Below, one piece after another: positions 53,323-61,643 of a stretch of DNA of 64,000 bases. The notes under the pieces were generated by a model that saw only the letters and a list, made by a program, of their open reading frames with translations, did not search any database and was not told where the DNA came from. A program made the position numbers and the translations under genes. Origin of the DNA: Nodosilinea sp. LEGE 06152. Its GTDB lineage: Bacteria > Cyanobacteriota > Cyanobacteriia > Phormidesmidales > Phormidesmidaceae. Every line of letters starts with the position of its first letter. The stretch's first letter is position 1. The stretch lies in contig NZ_JADEWR010000010.1 in assembly GCF_015207525.1 (NCBI RefSeq), positions 75,305-139,304 of the forward strand, in the 5' to 3' direction.

Positions 53323-53489
53323 CCCTACGGCAATTTTGGATTTTGGGTTATGGAAGGGTGAAATCCTTAGACAGTGGATTGCGGCCAGGCCCAGGTTAAC
53401 GGTTCTTCCCAAGGGATTTTGCGGCCTAATGCACCCTACAAAACTGATTTTGAACTTTGAATTTTGAACTTTTCCCCTCACCCTCCCAT

Positions 53490-54056
53490 CTACCTCCGCC
53501 GAGCCGATCGCCGCTTCAGCCTGGGCTTACGCTGCGTTTTGCCCCGCTTTCCCCGAGTCGCTTTTCGCTTGATTGCTGACGAGAGCCAGTCGGTGACGTA
53601 GTGGCTGAGGGCACCCAGCTCTAACCCAACTACCAGGGCCAGCCACCAGGGCCAGTAGGTTAGCAATACCCAGCTCAGGCCCTCGGCCAGATCGCCCCAG
53701 CTCAGGGCCGTACGCTGAGACCCGTTGAGCACATCGACGAGGATCAGGCCGCCCAAACTGAGCCAGAGCGACAGGTACAGCACCCGCCCCACGGTACCGA
53801 TAATTGGCCCGTGCGACCAGTGCGATCGATGGCGGATTTTGCCCCGGTAGGGTAGCCAGATCCACCGCAGCCAGCCCCAGCGCTTGTACTGCACCGAGTG
53901 AATATCGAGGTCGGGGCCGAGCATCCAGCCGCCCAGCATAAACCCCAGGCAAACCACCGCCGTCAGCCAGCCGTCAAGAGTGACGCGCAGGGCGACTAAG
54001 ACCACCAGCGGTAAGGCCCAGAGGGTAATGCGATCGTGGGTGCGGCCTGAGGACAT
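53490..54056 (-). CDS. DUF2227-type membrane metal-binding protein
   Basis: A 188-residue protein with about four transmembrane segments. MSSGRTHDRITLWALPLVVL, then MLGPDLDIHSVQYKRWGWLR and KIRHRSHWSHGPIIGTVGRV hold conserved His and Asp residues, as in the putative metal-binding DUF2227 family related to the YdjM/LexA-type membrane hydrolases. The C-terminal 25 residues are extremely basic (KRKATRGKRGKTQRKPRLKR). The function is unknown. The gap to nadB (53323-53489) contains AT-rich repeat sequence. Confidence 0.83.
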   Translation of the reverse strand: MSSGRTHDRITLWALPLVVLVALRVTLDGWLTAVVCLGFMLGGWMLGPDLDIHSVQYKRWGWLRWIWLPYRGKIRHRSHWSHGPIIGTVGRVLYLSLWLSLGGLILVDVLNGSQRTALSWGDLAEGLSWVLLTYWPWWLALVVGLELGALSHYVTDWLSSAIKRKATRGKRGKTQRKPRLKRRSARRR

Positions 54057-54264
54057 GGCACAGGTGTACCAGGGTTTGGGCCTGCTGGCAAGGGGTTTTG
54101 ACCCAGGCTAACGCCTCCCACAGCGCGATTTGAAGCAGCAAAGCAGGCTGATGACGGCTGACATTCACTACAATCAGCTCTAAGCAGGCGGTTTTGACCA
54201 AGCTCCTGATCAAATAATGAATTTCTGTCACGGTTAGTCTGTCCTTTCAGCTCACAACTCCCCT

Positions 54265-55497
54265 ATGCTGATCCAGTCGCCCACTTTGCAGCTTGATTTT
54301 GTCCGCCAATACTTCCCTTCGCTGGCGGGCGACTGGGTCTTTTTTGACAATGCGGGCGGCTCGCAAATTCTTCGGCCCGTCGTCGATCGCATTACTGAAT
54401 TTCTCTACGAGTCGAATGTGCAGCTAGGGGCCTCCTACGCGGTGTCTCAGCGGGCAACGGAACGGGTGGCGGCGGGCAGCAAGGCGATGGCCCAGTTCAT
54501 CAACGCGGCTGACCCAGCGGAGGTGATTTTGGGTTCCAGCACCTCGGCCTTACTGCGAATACTGGCCCAGTGCTTTCGGCCCACGCTAGAGCCGGGCGAT
54601 GAGATTGTCGTTACCAATGCCGACCACGAGGCCAACATTAGCCCCTGGACGGAGTTGGAGCGCGACGGCGTTGTGATCAAAACCTGGCGGGTGAACCCCA
54701 CCACCTTTGATCTAGAGCTGGCCGATCTGGAGGCGCTGCTGACGCCGCGCACGCGGTTGGTGGCGGTAACCCACGCGTCGAATGTGCTGGGCAGCATTAA
54801 TCCGGTGCGGGCGATCGCCGATCTGGTCCACGCCCACGAAGCGCTGCTGTGCGTCGATGGCGTCGCCTTTGCCCCCCACCGCCGCGTGGATGTGCAGGCG
54901 CTGGATGTCGATTTCTACACGTTTAGTCTGTACAAGGTGTACGGCCCTCACCAGGCGCTGCTCTACGGCAAAAAAGAGCTGCTGCTGGCGCTGCCGGGCT
55001 ACAACCATTACTTTATTGACGATGCGGCAATTCCCTACAAGTTTCAGCCGGGGGGCAGCAGCTACGAGCTGAGCTACAGCCTCACCGCCATCCCTGAGTA
55101 TTTTGAGGCGCTAGCCCAGCACCACGGCCCTGCCGGCGGCGATTCGATCGAGCGCGCCTTTGACCTGATTCAAACGCACGAAGGGGTACTGAACCAACGG
55201 CTGCTGTCGTTTTTGCGCGATCGGCCCAAGGTGAGAATTATTGGCCGAGATACGGCTGACCCGACTCAGCGAGTTTCCACCATTTCGTTTGTGGTGGAGG
55301 ATATGAGCAGCGATCAAGTACCGCCCTATCTAGACGCTCACAATATTGGCATTCGCTACGGACATTTCTACGCGCTGCGGCTGATCGAAGATTTAGGACT
55401 GCTGCCCAACCAGGGCGTGGTGCGAGTCAGCATGGTGCACTACAACACGGTTGAAGAGTGCGATCGCCTGATTGAGAAGCTAGCGGAGATTTTGTAG
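54265..55497 (+). CDS. cysteine-desulfurase-like class V aminotransferase
   Basis: A 410-residue PLP enzyme. FFDNAGGSQILRPVVDRITE, ILGSSTSALLRILAQC and VTNADHEANISPWTELERDG are typical, and the PLP lysine lies in FYTFSLYKVYGPHQALLYG. The RYGHFYALRLIEDLG segment near the end completes the family picture, the cysteine desulfurase-like group. No clear active-site cysteine loop of SufS or IscS type is obvious, so sulfur transfer is not proven. No suf genes lie beside it. Confidence 0.85.
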   Translation: MLIQSPTLQLDFVRQYFPSLAGDWVFFDNAGGSQILRPVVDRITEFLYESNVQLGASYAVSQRATERVAAGSKAMAQFINAADPAEVILGSSTSALLRILAQCFRPTLEPGDEIVVTNADHEANISPWTELERDGVVIKTWRVNPTTFDLELADLEALLTPRTRLVAVTHASNVLGSINPVRAIADLVHAHEALLCVDGVAFAPHRRVDVQALDVDFYTFSLYKVYGPHQALLYGKKELLLALPGYNHYFIDDAAIPYKFQPGGSSYELSYSLTAIPEYFEALAQHHGPAGGDSIERAFDLIQTHEGVLNQRLLSFLRDRPKVRIIGRDTADPTQRVSTISFVVEDMSSDQVPPYLDAHNIGIRYGHFYALRLIEDLGLLPNQGVVRVSMVHYNTVEECDRLIEKLAEIL

Positions 55498-55647
55498 AGT
55501 CTCCAACTCCAAGCTGAATTTTATCCCTGAGTAGGTGGGTGCCAGCCAAACCCAATCCAGATTGAGCGGGCTGTAACAATGTTGTCGTGCTGGAATGGGC
55601 AGCTCTGCAAAGGCAGGAATTTTTTCACCCCGCCAGCGAAGGAGTGA

Positions 55648-56010
55648 CTAGGCATAGGCTTTACGCAGCATCAAATGATCGGCGAGTTGCCTGAGAGTAA
55701 ACAGTTCTTCTCGTTCTGCTTGGGTAAGTTGACCGGCTTCGTTTTTTTGCAGCAGTTCAATGCGGCGATCGCGCTGTGCTGGTTCGGTCAGGGCTTGGGC
55801 GATCGCATGTAGCTCCTCCACACTCAGCCCCTGCATACCCAGCAGCTCGGTCTGCAATTCTGGCGGTGCATTATCGACAGAGGGCGGTAGGTTGCTCAGC
55901 ACGCTCTGTGCCACAAGAGCCTCGATCGGCTGGTGAGTAGCCGCCGCAATTCACATTAGTTGACGCATCACCGGCTCTGGTAGCTCAATGGTAATTTGCT
56001 GGGTGCTCAT
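55648..56010 (-). pseudogene. small antitoxin-like gene with one in-frame TGA
   Basis: From ATG 56010 the minus strand encodes MSTQQITIELPEPVMRQLM, then TGA at 55951-55953, and continues in the same frame IAAATHQPIEALVAQSVLSN onward to TAG at 55648 (121 codons). The downstream part alone could start at GTG 55914 (88 codons). The whole resembles a common cyanobacterial family of small proteins with an N-terminal ribbon-helix-helix-like part and a C-terminal LTQAEREELFTLRQLADHL helix pair. TGA could come from CGA by one change. It may be a pseudogene or a reassembled start. Confidence 0.68.
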
Positions 56011-56087
56011 GGCAACAGGTGAAGCGCAACTATGGTCGTATTTTAAGCTGGACCTCAGAATCATTTATGATCCTGAGCCGTAAACAT

Positions 56088-56375
56088 TTACTTCTCCAGG
56101 CGCACCACGTACCACTGCATGGTTTCGCCGGGGGATAGCTCTAGTTCGCAGGCGGTGTCGCGCAGGTGCTGGGCCTGTTCAGCGACGGTGCTGAAGCGCT
56201 GGAGGTCGCGGGGCAGGTCGAGCTGGCGATTTTCTACTGGAGAGGCTGCGCCAACGCGCAGTATCTCGGTCAGCCGCTCTAGCAGCTCCTCGGGGGTGAG
56301 ACATTCCTCTGCTGCGCCGGGCATCAGCACAACGAACATCTCTTCCTGATACATCATGGCGTCGGGCATGGGCAA
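56088..56375 (-). CDS. CRR7-like (chlororespiratory reduction 7) protein
   Basis: A 95-residue acidic soluble protein: PDAMMYQEEMFVVLMPGAAE, CLTPEELLERLTEILR, then LPRDLQRFSTVAEQAQHL and ETMQWYVVRLEK. This matches my memory of the CRR7 family, which in plants is needed to assemble the NDH-1 complex in chloroplasts; the cyanobacterial role is less clear. The gene stands alone. Confidence rests on recognition of start and end motifs. Confidence 0.75.
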   Translation of the reverse strand: MPMPDAMMYQEEMFVVLMPGAAEECLTPEELLERLTEILRVGAASPVENRQLDLPRDLQRFSTVAEQAQHLRDTACELELSPGETMQWYVVRLEK

Positions 56376-56696
56376 AACCTTAAAGAAACCTAGTTTGATC
56401 GTAAACGCCCTGGTCCCCTTCGCGGTCTTTAGGGTACGTTTAGTGAATGCTCTGGCATCCGCCTAAAGAGCACGGGTGCAACCACTCTTAATATTGAGAA
56501 TTTAATACTGTGAATTTCCGTGGGAAGCTGGCCGATCTTTTGGATCCGATGGTAGGATAAGTTGGTATTCACCTAAATCCCGACCGAGTTACCGGGGAAT
56601 TTGTGGATTAACCCTGCCCGTGCCTTAGGGGAACAGGCCGCTCTGGCGGTACCGTTGCCTGGGGCTTTTTGTTTAGTCGGTTATTTGCCTGCCGCT
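56376..56696. other. leader and promoter region of sulfite reductase gene
   Basis: No gene is seen. From 56635 to 56675 the sequence can pair CAGGC with GCCTG and, within, CCGC with GCGG, followed by GGGCTTTTTG, which resembles a weak intrinsic terminator placed before the sir start. This may be an attenuator. The upstream frame that extends the sir gene to 56601 crosses this hairpin and is not used. Confidence 0.4.
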
Positions 56697-58637
56697 ATGG
56701 TTCAGACTCCTATTAAATCTACGCCTGCTTCCTCTGCCCCTGGGCCGACTCCCTCCAAGGTAGAAGTCCTCAAAGAAAACAGTCACTTTTTGCGCGAGCC
56801 CGTGGCCAGCGAGCTACTGCAAGACACCAATCACTTTTCTGAATCGGCAATTCAAATTCTTAAGTTTCACGGCTCTTACCAGCAAGATAACCGCGACAAT
56901 CGCGCCAAGGGCCAAGAAAAGGACTATCAAATGATGCTGCGGACCCGCAACCCCGGCGGGTACCTTTCACCAGAGCTGTATCTCACCCTCGATCGCCTGT
57001 CCGACGAGTACGGCAACGGCACCTTGCGGGCCACCACTCGCCAGGGTATTCAGCTGCACGGGGTGCTAAAGCAAAACCTGAAGGCCAGCATTGCCGCCAT
57101 TGTGCGCAGTCTGGGCTCTACCCTGGGGGCCTGCGGCGACCTCAACCGCAACGTAATGGCACCGCCCGCCCCCTACAAAAATCGGCCTGAGTACCAGCTG
57201 GCTCAGGAATACGCCAACAACATCGCCGACCTGCTGCGGCCCCAAACCGAGGCCTACTACGAGATCTGGCTGGATGGCGAGAAGTTTGTCTCCGCCGAAG
57301 AGCACCCCGACGTGGTGGCGGCCCGCCAGCGCAACGGCAACGGCACCATCGTTCATAACAGCAGCGAAGAGCCAATCTACGGTACCTACTACATGCCGCG
57401 CAAGTTTAAGTGCGCGGTGACGGTGCCCGGCGACAACTCCATCGATGCCTACACCCACGATGTCACCCTGGTGGTGATGACCGACCGGGCGGGGCAGCTA
57501 AAGGGCTTTAACGTGCTGGCCGGGGGTGGCCTGGGCCGCACCCACAACAAAGAGGAAACCTTTGCCCGCGTGGCCGATGAAATTGGCTACGTCGATAAGG
57601 CCGACGTCTACGACCTGATGAAGGCGATCGTGGCGACCCAGCGCGACTATGGCGATCGCCACAACCGCCGCCACGCCCGCATGAAGTACCTGATCAATGA
57701 CTGGGGCGTAGAGCGCTTTCGCCAGCAGGTGGAGACCTACCTGGGCAAGCCGCTCAAGCCTTTCAAAAGGTTGCCCAAGTGGACTTTCTACGACTACCTG
57801 GGCTGGCACGAGCAGGGCGACGGCAACTGGTTTGTGGGCGTGCCCGTGGAGAATGGCCGCATCCTCGATCGCCAGGGGCTACAGCTCAAAACCGCGCTGA
57901 AGGAGATCGTGCAGCGCTTTAACCTGCCCATGCTGATCACCCCTAACCAGAGCGTGCTGTTCTACGAGGTGAAGCCCGCCGACAAAGACGAAATTCAGGC
58001 CATTCTCACCCGCCACGGCGTGGTCAAAGAGACTGAGCTAGACCCCCTGGTGCGCTACGCCATGGCCTGCCCTGCCCTGCCCCTGTGCGGCCTGGCGGTG
58101 ACTGAGAGCGAGCGAATTATGCCCACGGTGCTGGGGCGTCTGCGGGGGCTGCTGACTAAGCTGGGTCTACAAGACGAGCACTTCGTGGTGCGCATGACCG
58201 GCTGCCCCAACGGCTGCGCCCGCCCCTACATGGCCGAACTGGGCTTTGTGGGCAGCGCCCCCGAGTCGTACCAGCTATGGCTGGGTGGCTCGCCCAACCA
58301 GACCCGGCTGGCCCGTCCCTACCTGGAGCGCCTCCACGATAACGATCTGGAGCTGACCCTGGAGCCGCTGTTTGTGTTCTTTCGCGACGGGCGCAAGAAG
58401 GGCGAAAGCTTTGGCGATTTCTGCGATCGCGTGGGGTTTGAGGCGCTGCGCCAGTTTGCGGCCACCTACAACTCCGAGCAGTACCAGCCTCGCCATACTA
58501 AGGAAGGGCGGCACCGGCTGAGCATCTCCCACGACCTGTTTATGACCCTACAGTCTACCGCCGACAAAGAGGGGCGGCCCATGGCCCAGGTGATGGCCGA
58601 TGCCCTGGCGGTTTACCTACAACGGCCAGGCATCTAG
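56697..58637 (+). CDS. sir: ferredoxin-dependent sulfite reductase
   Basis: A 646-residue siroheme/iron-sulfur enzyme which reduces sulfite to sulfide with six electrons from ferredoxin for cysteine synthesis. The start at 56697 ([13 protein letters not shown]) is preferred to 56601. It contains [17 protein letters not shown], the siroheme-cluster cysteines in [19 protein letters not shown] and [20 protein letters not shown], and plant-type spacing throughout. After the catalytic part there is a C-terminal extension of about 45 residues, [20 protein letters not shown] then [19 protein letters not shown], that resembles a ribbon-helix-helix DNA-binding unit (see findings). A strong terminator follows. 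Confidence 0.94.
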   Translation: MVQTPIKSTPASSAPGPTPSKVEVLKENSHFLREPVASELLQDTNHFSESAIQILKFHGSYQQDNRDNRAKGQEKDYQMMLRTRNPGGYLSPELYLTLDRLSDEYGNGTLRATTRQGIQLHGVLKQNLKASIAAIVRSLGSTLGACGDLNRNVMAPPAPYKNRPEYQLAQEYANNIADLLRPQTEAYYEIWLDGEKFVSAEEHPDVVAARQRNGNGTIVHNSSEEPIYGTYYMPRKFKCAVTVPGDNSIDAYTHDVTLVVMTDRAGQLKGFNVLAGGGLGRTHNKEETFARVADEIGYVDKADVYDLMKAIVATQRDYGDRHNRRHARMKYLINDWGVERFRQQVETYLGKPLKPFKRLPKWTFYDYLGWHEQGDGNWFVGVPVENGRILDRQGLQLKTALKEIVQRFNLPMLITPNQSVLFYEVKPADKDEIQAILTRHGVVKETELDPLVRYAMACPALPLCGLAVTESERIMPTVLGRLRGLLTKLGLQDEHFVVRMTGCPNGCARPYMAELGFVGSAPESYQLWLGGSPNQTRLARPYLERLHDNDLELTLEPLFVFFRDGRKKGESFGDFCDRVGFEALRQFAATYNSEQYQPRHTKEGRHRLSISHDLFMTLQSTADKEGRPMAQVMADALAVYLQRPGI

Positions 58638-58664
58638 AGTCTGGACGCAAAAGAGTCTCATGCA

Positions 58665-58700
58665 AAAAGGGGGATGGATCGATTGATCCATCCCCCTTTT
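58665..58700. terminator. strong hairpin after sulfite reductase gene
   Basis: Arms 58665-58680 and 58685-58700 (AAAAGGGGGATGGATC and its complement) pair perfectly over 16 bp with loop GATT. It has A-runs on one side and T-runs on the other, so it can end transcription on either strand, of sir and of the small minus-strand gene. Confidence 0.88.
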
Positions 58701-58791
58701 AGATTGATTAGATTTAGCGCTAAGTCGGGTGCCTGTTGGGGTGTACCAGCAAAACTGGCTGATAACTCCAGGCACCCAACCCCTGAATTAA

Positions 58792-58908
58792 CTAGCCCAC
58801 GGGGTTGCTGCGATCGGGCAGTACCCACAGCAGCATGGGGCAAACAACCACCGTCATCACGGTGACAGCAGCAATGATTTCGAGTCCGGCAACAAGAGCA
58901 GTATCCAT
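58792..58908 (-). CDS. 38-residue single-span membrane peptide
   Basis: ATG at 58908 follows GGGAGG by about 11 bases. The peptide begins MDTALVAGLEIIAAVTVMTV, continues VVCPMLLWVLPDRSNPVG and ends at TAG 58792. It has one hydrophobic span (about residues 4-29), an acidic residue inside (Glu10) and a short charged C-terminus. The size and design match the small subunits of photosynthetic or respiratory complexes, but it does not match those I remember (PsbX, PsbY, PsbM, PetM, PetN, PsaM, PsaI). It was too short for usual gene thresholds. The family is not recognised. Confidence 0.55.
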   Translation of the reverse strand: MDTALVAGLEIIAAVTVMTVVVCPMLLWVLPDRSNPVG

Positions 58909-59369
58909 AATAGGGTTCGCCTCCCAAGGCAAAAGTGGTTGAGGCGCGTTCCTTCGAGAGAGGGTCTCTACTTCCGTCCTGTCTAACTTCGGTAGCGTTC
59001 TGAGGGGGGCAGACAGGATGAACGGTATCGTTTTCTGTGTTTACTATTACAGTTTAACGTATTTTTTCGGGGGCAACAACGTTCGAATAATTCGGTAAGA
59101 ACCGGTGCTAAGCTTGACTGCCACCGTCTCCACTTGGCAGGGGCTATGCCGAACGAAGAGTCCCGCTGTATTGCCGGTTTTGCCGCTCTTGAGCCAGCGC
59201 GATCGCGACTATTTGAACAGACCATTAACCAAGTTTTGGCAGCTTGTATGAGAGCTGCTCATGGTGAGATGAAAGCTGCTTTTTGCAGCCCTCAACGCGC
59301 TTTTCTACTATTAAGAGGTGGCAAAACCACCAGACCTTTCTACCGAGCTTTTGTGCCTGGAGATCTACA
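58909..59369. other. spacer with divergent promoters
   Basis: 460 bases between the small membrane peptide gene and the next small gene. At 59036-59070 the sequence is AT-rich (TGTGTTTACTATTACAGTTT). The 79-codon open frame at 59134-59373 has no recognisable features. I call no gene. Confidence 0.45.
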
Positions 59370-59549
59370 ATGACCCTAATTAACACCTGGACAATTCAAA
59401 AACTAGCTAAGCTGGGTCTTTGGCTAACGAGCGCTTTTGGTCTTAGCGTTAATATTCCTCAAGCCGCTGCCAAGAGCGACACCTGGACTCCCGATACTCT
59501 GGCCAACTTTGGGTTAGAAATGAGCAAAGGGTTTGGTACCGGACTTTAG
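59370..59549 (+). CDS. small protein with hydrophobic N-terminal half, 59 aa
   Basis: ATG 59370 has GGAG eight bases before it. The protein begins MTLINTWTIQKLAKLGLWLT, has a hydrophobic segment (about 14-31) ending in NIPQAAAKSDTW, which looks like a signal peptide with cleavage after AAA, and ends LANFGLEMSKGFGTGL. It is followed by a good terminator, which supports a real transcription unit. The mature peptide would have about 25 residues. The function is unknown. Confidence 0.55.
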   Translation: MTLINTWTIQKLAKLGLWLTSAFGLSVNIPQAAAKSDTWTPDTLANFGLEMSKGFGTGL

Positions 59550-59594
59550 GTTAGCCACGCCTCAGCGCAATCCTTCGACCAGACATGATACGGT

Positions 59595-59628
59595 CCCTGC
59601 TGTTGTAACCGACGGCAGGGCTTTTTTT
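59595..59628 (+). terminator. intrinsic terminator after the 59-residue gene
   Basis: CCCTGC (59595-59600) pairs with GCAGGG (59615-59620) with some inner pairs, followed by C and seven T. This is a typical Rho-independent terminator on the plus strand. Confidence 0.82.
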
Positions 59629-59664
59629 GCCGTAGCTATGGCTAGTGGCAAGCCCCGAATTGAA

Positions 59665-59760
59665 GGTTGGGTGGCACGCTAGCGGAACTCAACAAAGCTT
59701 ACTGCCGTTGGGGTTTCTCCTCCGAGACACTGCGCGAACCCTTCGTTGCACCCAGCCTAG
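59665..59760 (+). repeat. GGTTGGGTGGC dispersed repeat, copy 2, with nested mini-element
   Basis: Begins GGTTGGGTGGCACGCTAGCG then GAACTCAACAAAGCTTACTG, matching the copy at 12347-12423 reversed. After CCGTTGGGGTT it is interrupted by a block 59714-59739, then CGTTGCACCCAGCCTA gives the closing end. Confidence 0.7.
59714..59739 (-). mobile_element. very small dispersed element (SDR-like), copy 3, nested
   Basis: On the minus strand this reads GTTCGCGCAGTGTCTC then GGAGGAGAAAC, sharing the order GTTCGCG-AG-GTCTC...GGAGA with the copies at 9000-9026 and 10972-10994. It lies inside another repeat that lacks it at 12.4 kb. Confidence 0.6.
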
Positions 59761-59790
59761 GCAGACCCCAATTTTAGCTTCGACGCTGCA

Positions 59791-60756
59791 CTAGGTCTTT
59801 TTCACGCCAATTTCTGGAAGGCTAGTTGTTCCGAGGCGGGTTTCGAACGCATCGTGAACGACAGCCTTGGCAGGGCTGACCGTCACTGAGCCCAGCGATT
59901 TGAGCACGTCTAAGAAGGCGTAGATGGCTGGGGTGTGCAGCCCATTGGCCAGTACGGCGGCCCCAATGATTCGCACCAGGGGTTTGGGCAGGTCGAACAC
60001 CTGTACTTGCTCTGGGATGGGTTCGGCGGCCAGGCGGGGCAGAATGGTTGCCCCTAGCCCCTGGGCAACCAGGTTGACGATGGTGGTGTCAGTCTCAACC
60101 TCTGAGACTACGTTGAGGTGGTAGCCGTGGGCCTGGGCATGGTCGTAGACGTCGCGCATCATGATGCGATCGGCGGGGGGCATAATCAGCGGGTGCTGGG
60201 CGACCTCGGCCCAGGTGATCTGTGGCCCAGCGGCTTTAAAGTCGGGGGGGAAGAGGGCTACGTAGGCGTTTTCGAGCACTTCCCAGGTGTCGAAGTCATC
60301 GGCGGCGGGCAGTAGGGTAAAGCCAATGTCGGCTCGGCCCTCGCGCAGGGTTCTTTCGACCTGGAGGTAGTCGTCGTGCTCGCTGAGGTTGACGGCGATG
60401 TTGGGGTGGCGCTGCTTAAACTGCGCGATCGCGGTGGGCAGCAGGTGAATGGCAATGCTGCGAAAGGAGGCAATGCGCACTTGGCCTCCCTGCAACCCTC
60501 GGGCCAGCTCGGCTTCTCGGGCGATCGCCTCGGCCTGCTGCAAAATAATGCGGGCGTGGCTAACAATGCGATCGCCTACCGGAGTCAGCCGCGCCCCGTA
60601 TCGCCCTCGCGAAAACAGCACCACCCCCAGGTGATCTTCCAGCGCCGAAATGCTGTGGCTCACCGCCGACTGCGACAGGTCGAGGTTGAGGGCAGCCTCG
60701 CTAAAGGTTTCCTGCTCAGCTACGGCCACTAAAATTCGCAGCTGAGACAGTTTCAT
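59791..60756 (-). CDS. LysR-family transcriptional regulator
   Basis: A 321-residue regulator from ATG 60756 (MKLSQLRILVAVAEQETFSE); an upstream ATG at 60780 adds eight residues. The N-terminal winged helix-turn-helix shows the LysR signature AALNLDLSQSAVSHSISALE and LGVVLFSRGRYGARLTPVGD. The rest is the periplasmic-binding-like effector domain (VRIASFRSIAIHLLPTAIAQ onwards). The effector is unknown. LysR genes often regulate a divergent neighbour; here that is the DM13 gene at 61063, about 300 bases away, with the OCP-N gene behind it. Confidence 0.92.
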   Translation of the reverse strand: MKLSQLRILVAVAEQETFSEAALNLDLSQSAVSHSISALEDHLGVVLFSRGRYGARLTPVGDRIVSHARIILQQAEAIAREAELARGLQGGQVRIASFRSIAIHLLPTAIAQFKQRHPNIAVNLSEHDDYLQVERTLREGRADIGFTLLPAADDFDTWEVLENAYVALFPPDFKAAGPQITWAEVAQHPLIMPPADRIMMRDVYDHAQAHGYHLNVVSEVETDTTIVNLVAQGLGATILPRLAAEPIPEQVQVFDLPKPLVRIIGAAVLANGLHTPAIYAFLDVLKSLGSVTVSPAKAVVHDAFETRLGTTSLPEIGVKKT

Positions 60757-61062
60757 CTGATTTTGATGGTTATCTCTCATCTCGCCCAGATTTAGAGGCA
60801 GTGATTCGGCTTTATGAGCCTACAGCAGGTTGACGGCCAAAACCGCTCATAGACGACATCAGGTACAGCGCTGGTCAAGTCGCCTTGAGTGCGTCATTAA
60901 TTCTGATCGAAAAACTTGAGAGAACCGCTTTCCCTGAGCCGTGGACCGTGTCGCTCATCCTCTCCTCACCGGACGTTCAGATTTAAATCAGGGGATTCTC
61001 ACGTCGGCCCCCCATGATGGCGACAAGCCTTAACCGCTTGCCCACTATTGGAGATGACTTCT

Positions 61063-61521
61063 ATGAAAAACCTGATGTTTGCAGCTTTGACACTTGGCGC
61101 AACGGCGCTGGCGCTGGGCACCAGCATGACTCCCTCGACCGCCAGTCTGCCTACCCTTTTAACGGGGGCCGTGGTTTCGGCGGCAACGCTGGCCCAGACC
61201 CCAGGGCAGTTTGTCACTGTAGACCAAGACCACGCCACCACCGGCACCGCTGCTCTGGTCACCGCTAACGGGCAGCAGTACCTAGAGTTTGATGCTGCCT
61301 TTGATACAGCGCGCGGCCCCGCCGTTGAGGTGATTTTGTACAAAGGCGCAGCGGTGCCGGTCAACATCGCCGAAGGCGACTACGTTACTCTCGCCCCCCT
61401 ACAAAGCTTTTCTGGAGCGCAGCGGTACCTGATTCCTGCTGGTGTCAACCTCGACGACTATCAAACTGTAGGCATTTGGTGTCGCCAGTTCAACGTCACC
61501 TTTGGCTATGCGCCGATCTAG
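61063..61521 (+). CDS. exported DM13-domain protein
   Basis: A 152-residue protein; ATG 61063 follows GGAGATGACTTCT. A signal segment spans about residues 1-45. The DM13 domain contains GQFVTVDQDHATTGTAALVT, YLEFDAAFDTARGPAVEVIL and YLIPAGVNLDDYQTVGIWCR plus FNVTFGYAPI. DM13 has a conserved cysteine in the IWC motif and was proposed to act as an electron-transfer or redox domain; such proteins are common outside the cytoplasm of cyanobacteria. It lies divergent to a LysR gene and before the OCP-N gene, from which it is separated by a long palindrome. Confidence 0.88.
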   Translation: MKNLMFAALTLGATALALGTSMTPSTASLPTLLTGAVVSAATLAQTPGQFVTVDQDHATTGTAALVTANGQQYLEFDAAFDTARGPAVEVILYKGAAVPVNIAEGDYVTLAPLQSFSGAQRYLIPAGVNLDDYQTVGIWCRQFNVTFGYAPI

Positions 61522-61566
61522 TCAGTCGGTAGATAGAATCTGCAGATTCTATCTACCGACTGACTA
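61519..61566. terminator. 48-bp perfect palindrome after DM13 gene
   Basis: Bases 61519-61566 are perfectly palindromic around 61542/61543 (central CTGCAG), including the TAG stop of the DM13 gene. As RNA it makes a stem of about 22 bp with a minimal loop. No T-run follows. It may stop transcription or protect the mRNA end between DM13 and the OCP-N gene. Confidence 0.8.
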
Positions 61567-61643
61567 TGCTGATGTCTCCCCCTGTAAAGATGTAGCGCGA
61601 GCGGCCATCGTTTTAGAGTGAAGCGTTGACATTGGATAGCTTT

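Noticed and set aside
59134..59373. 79-codon open frame before the 59-residue gene
   Set aside because: It overlaps the likely promoter and ribosome site of the better supported gene at 59370 and has no family features.
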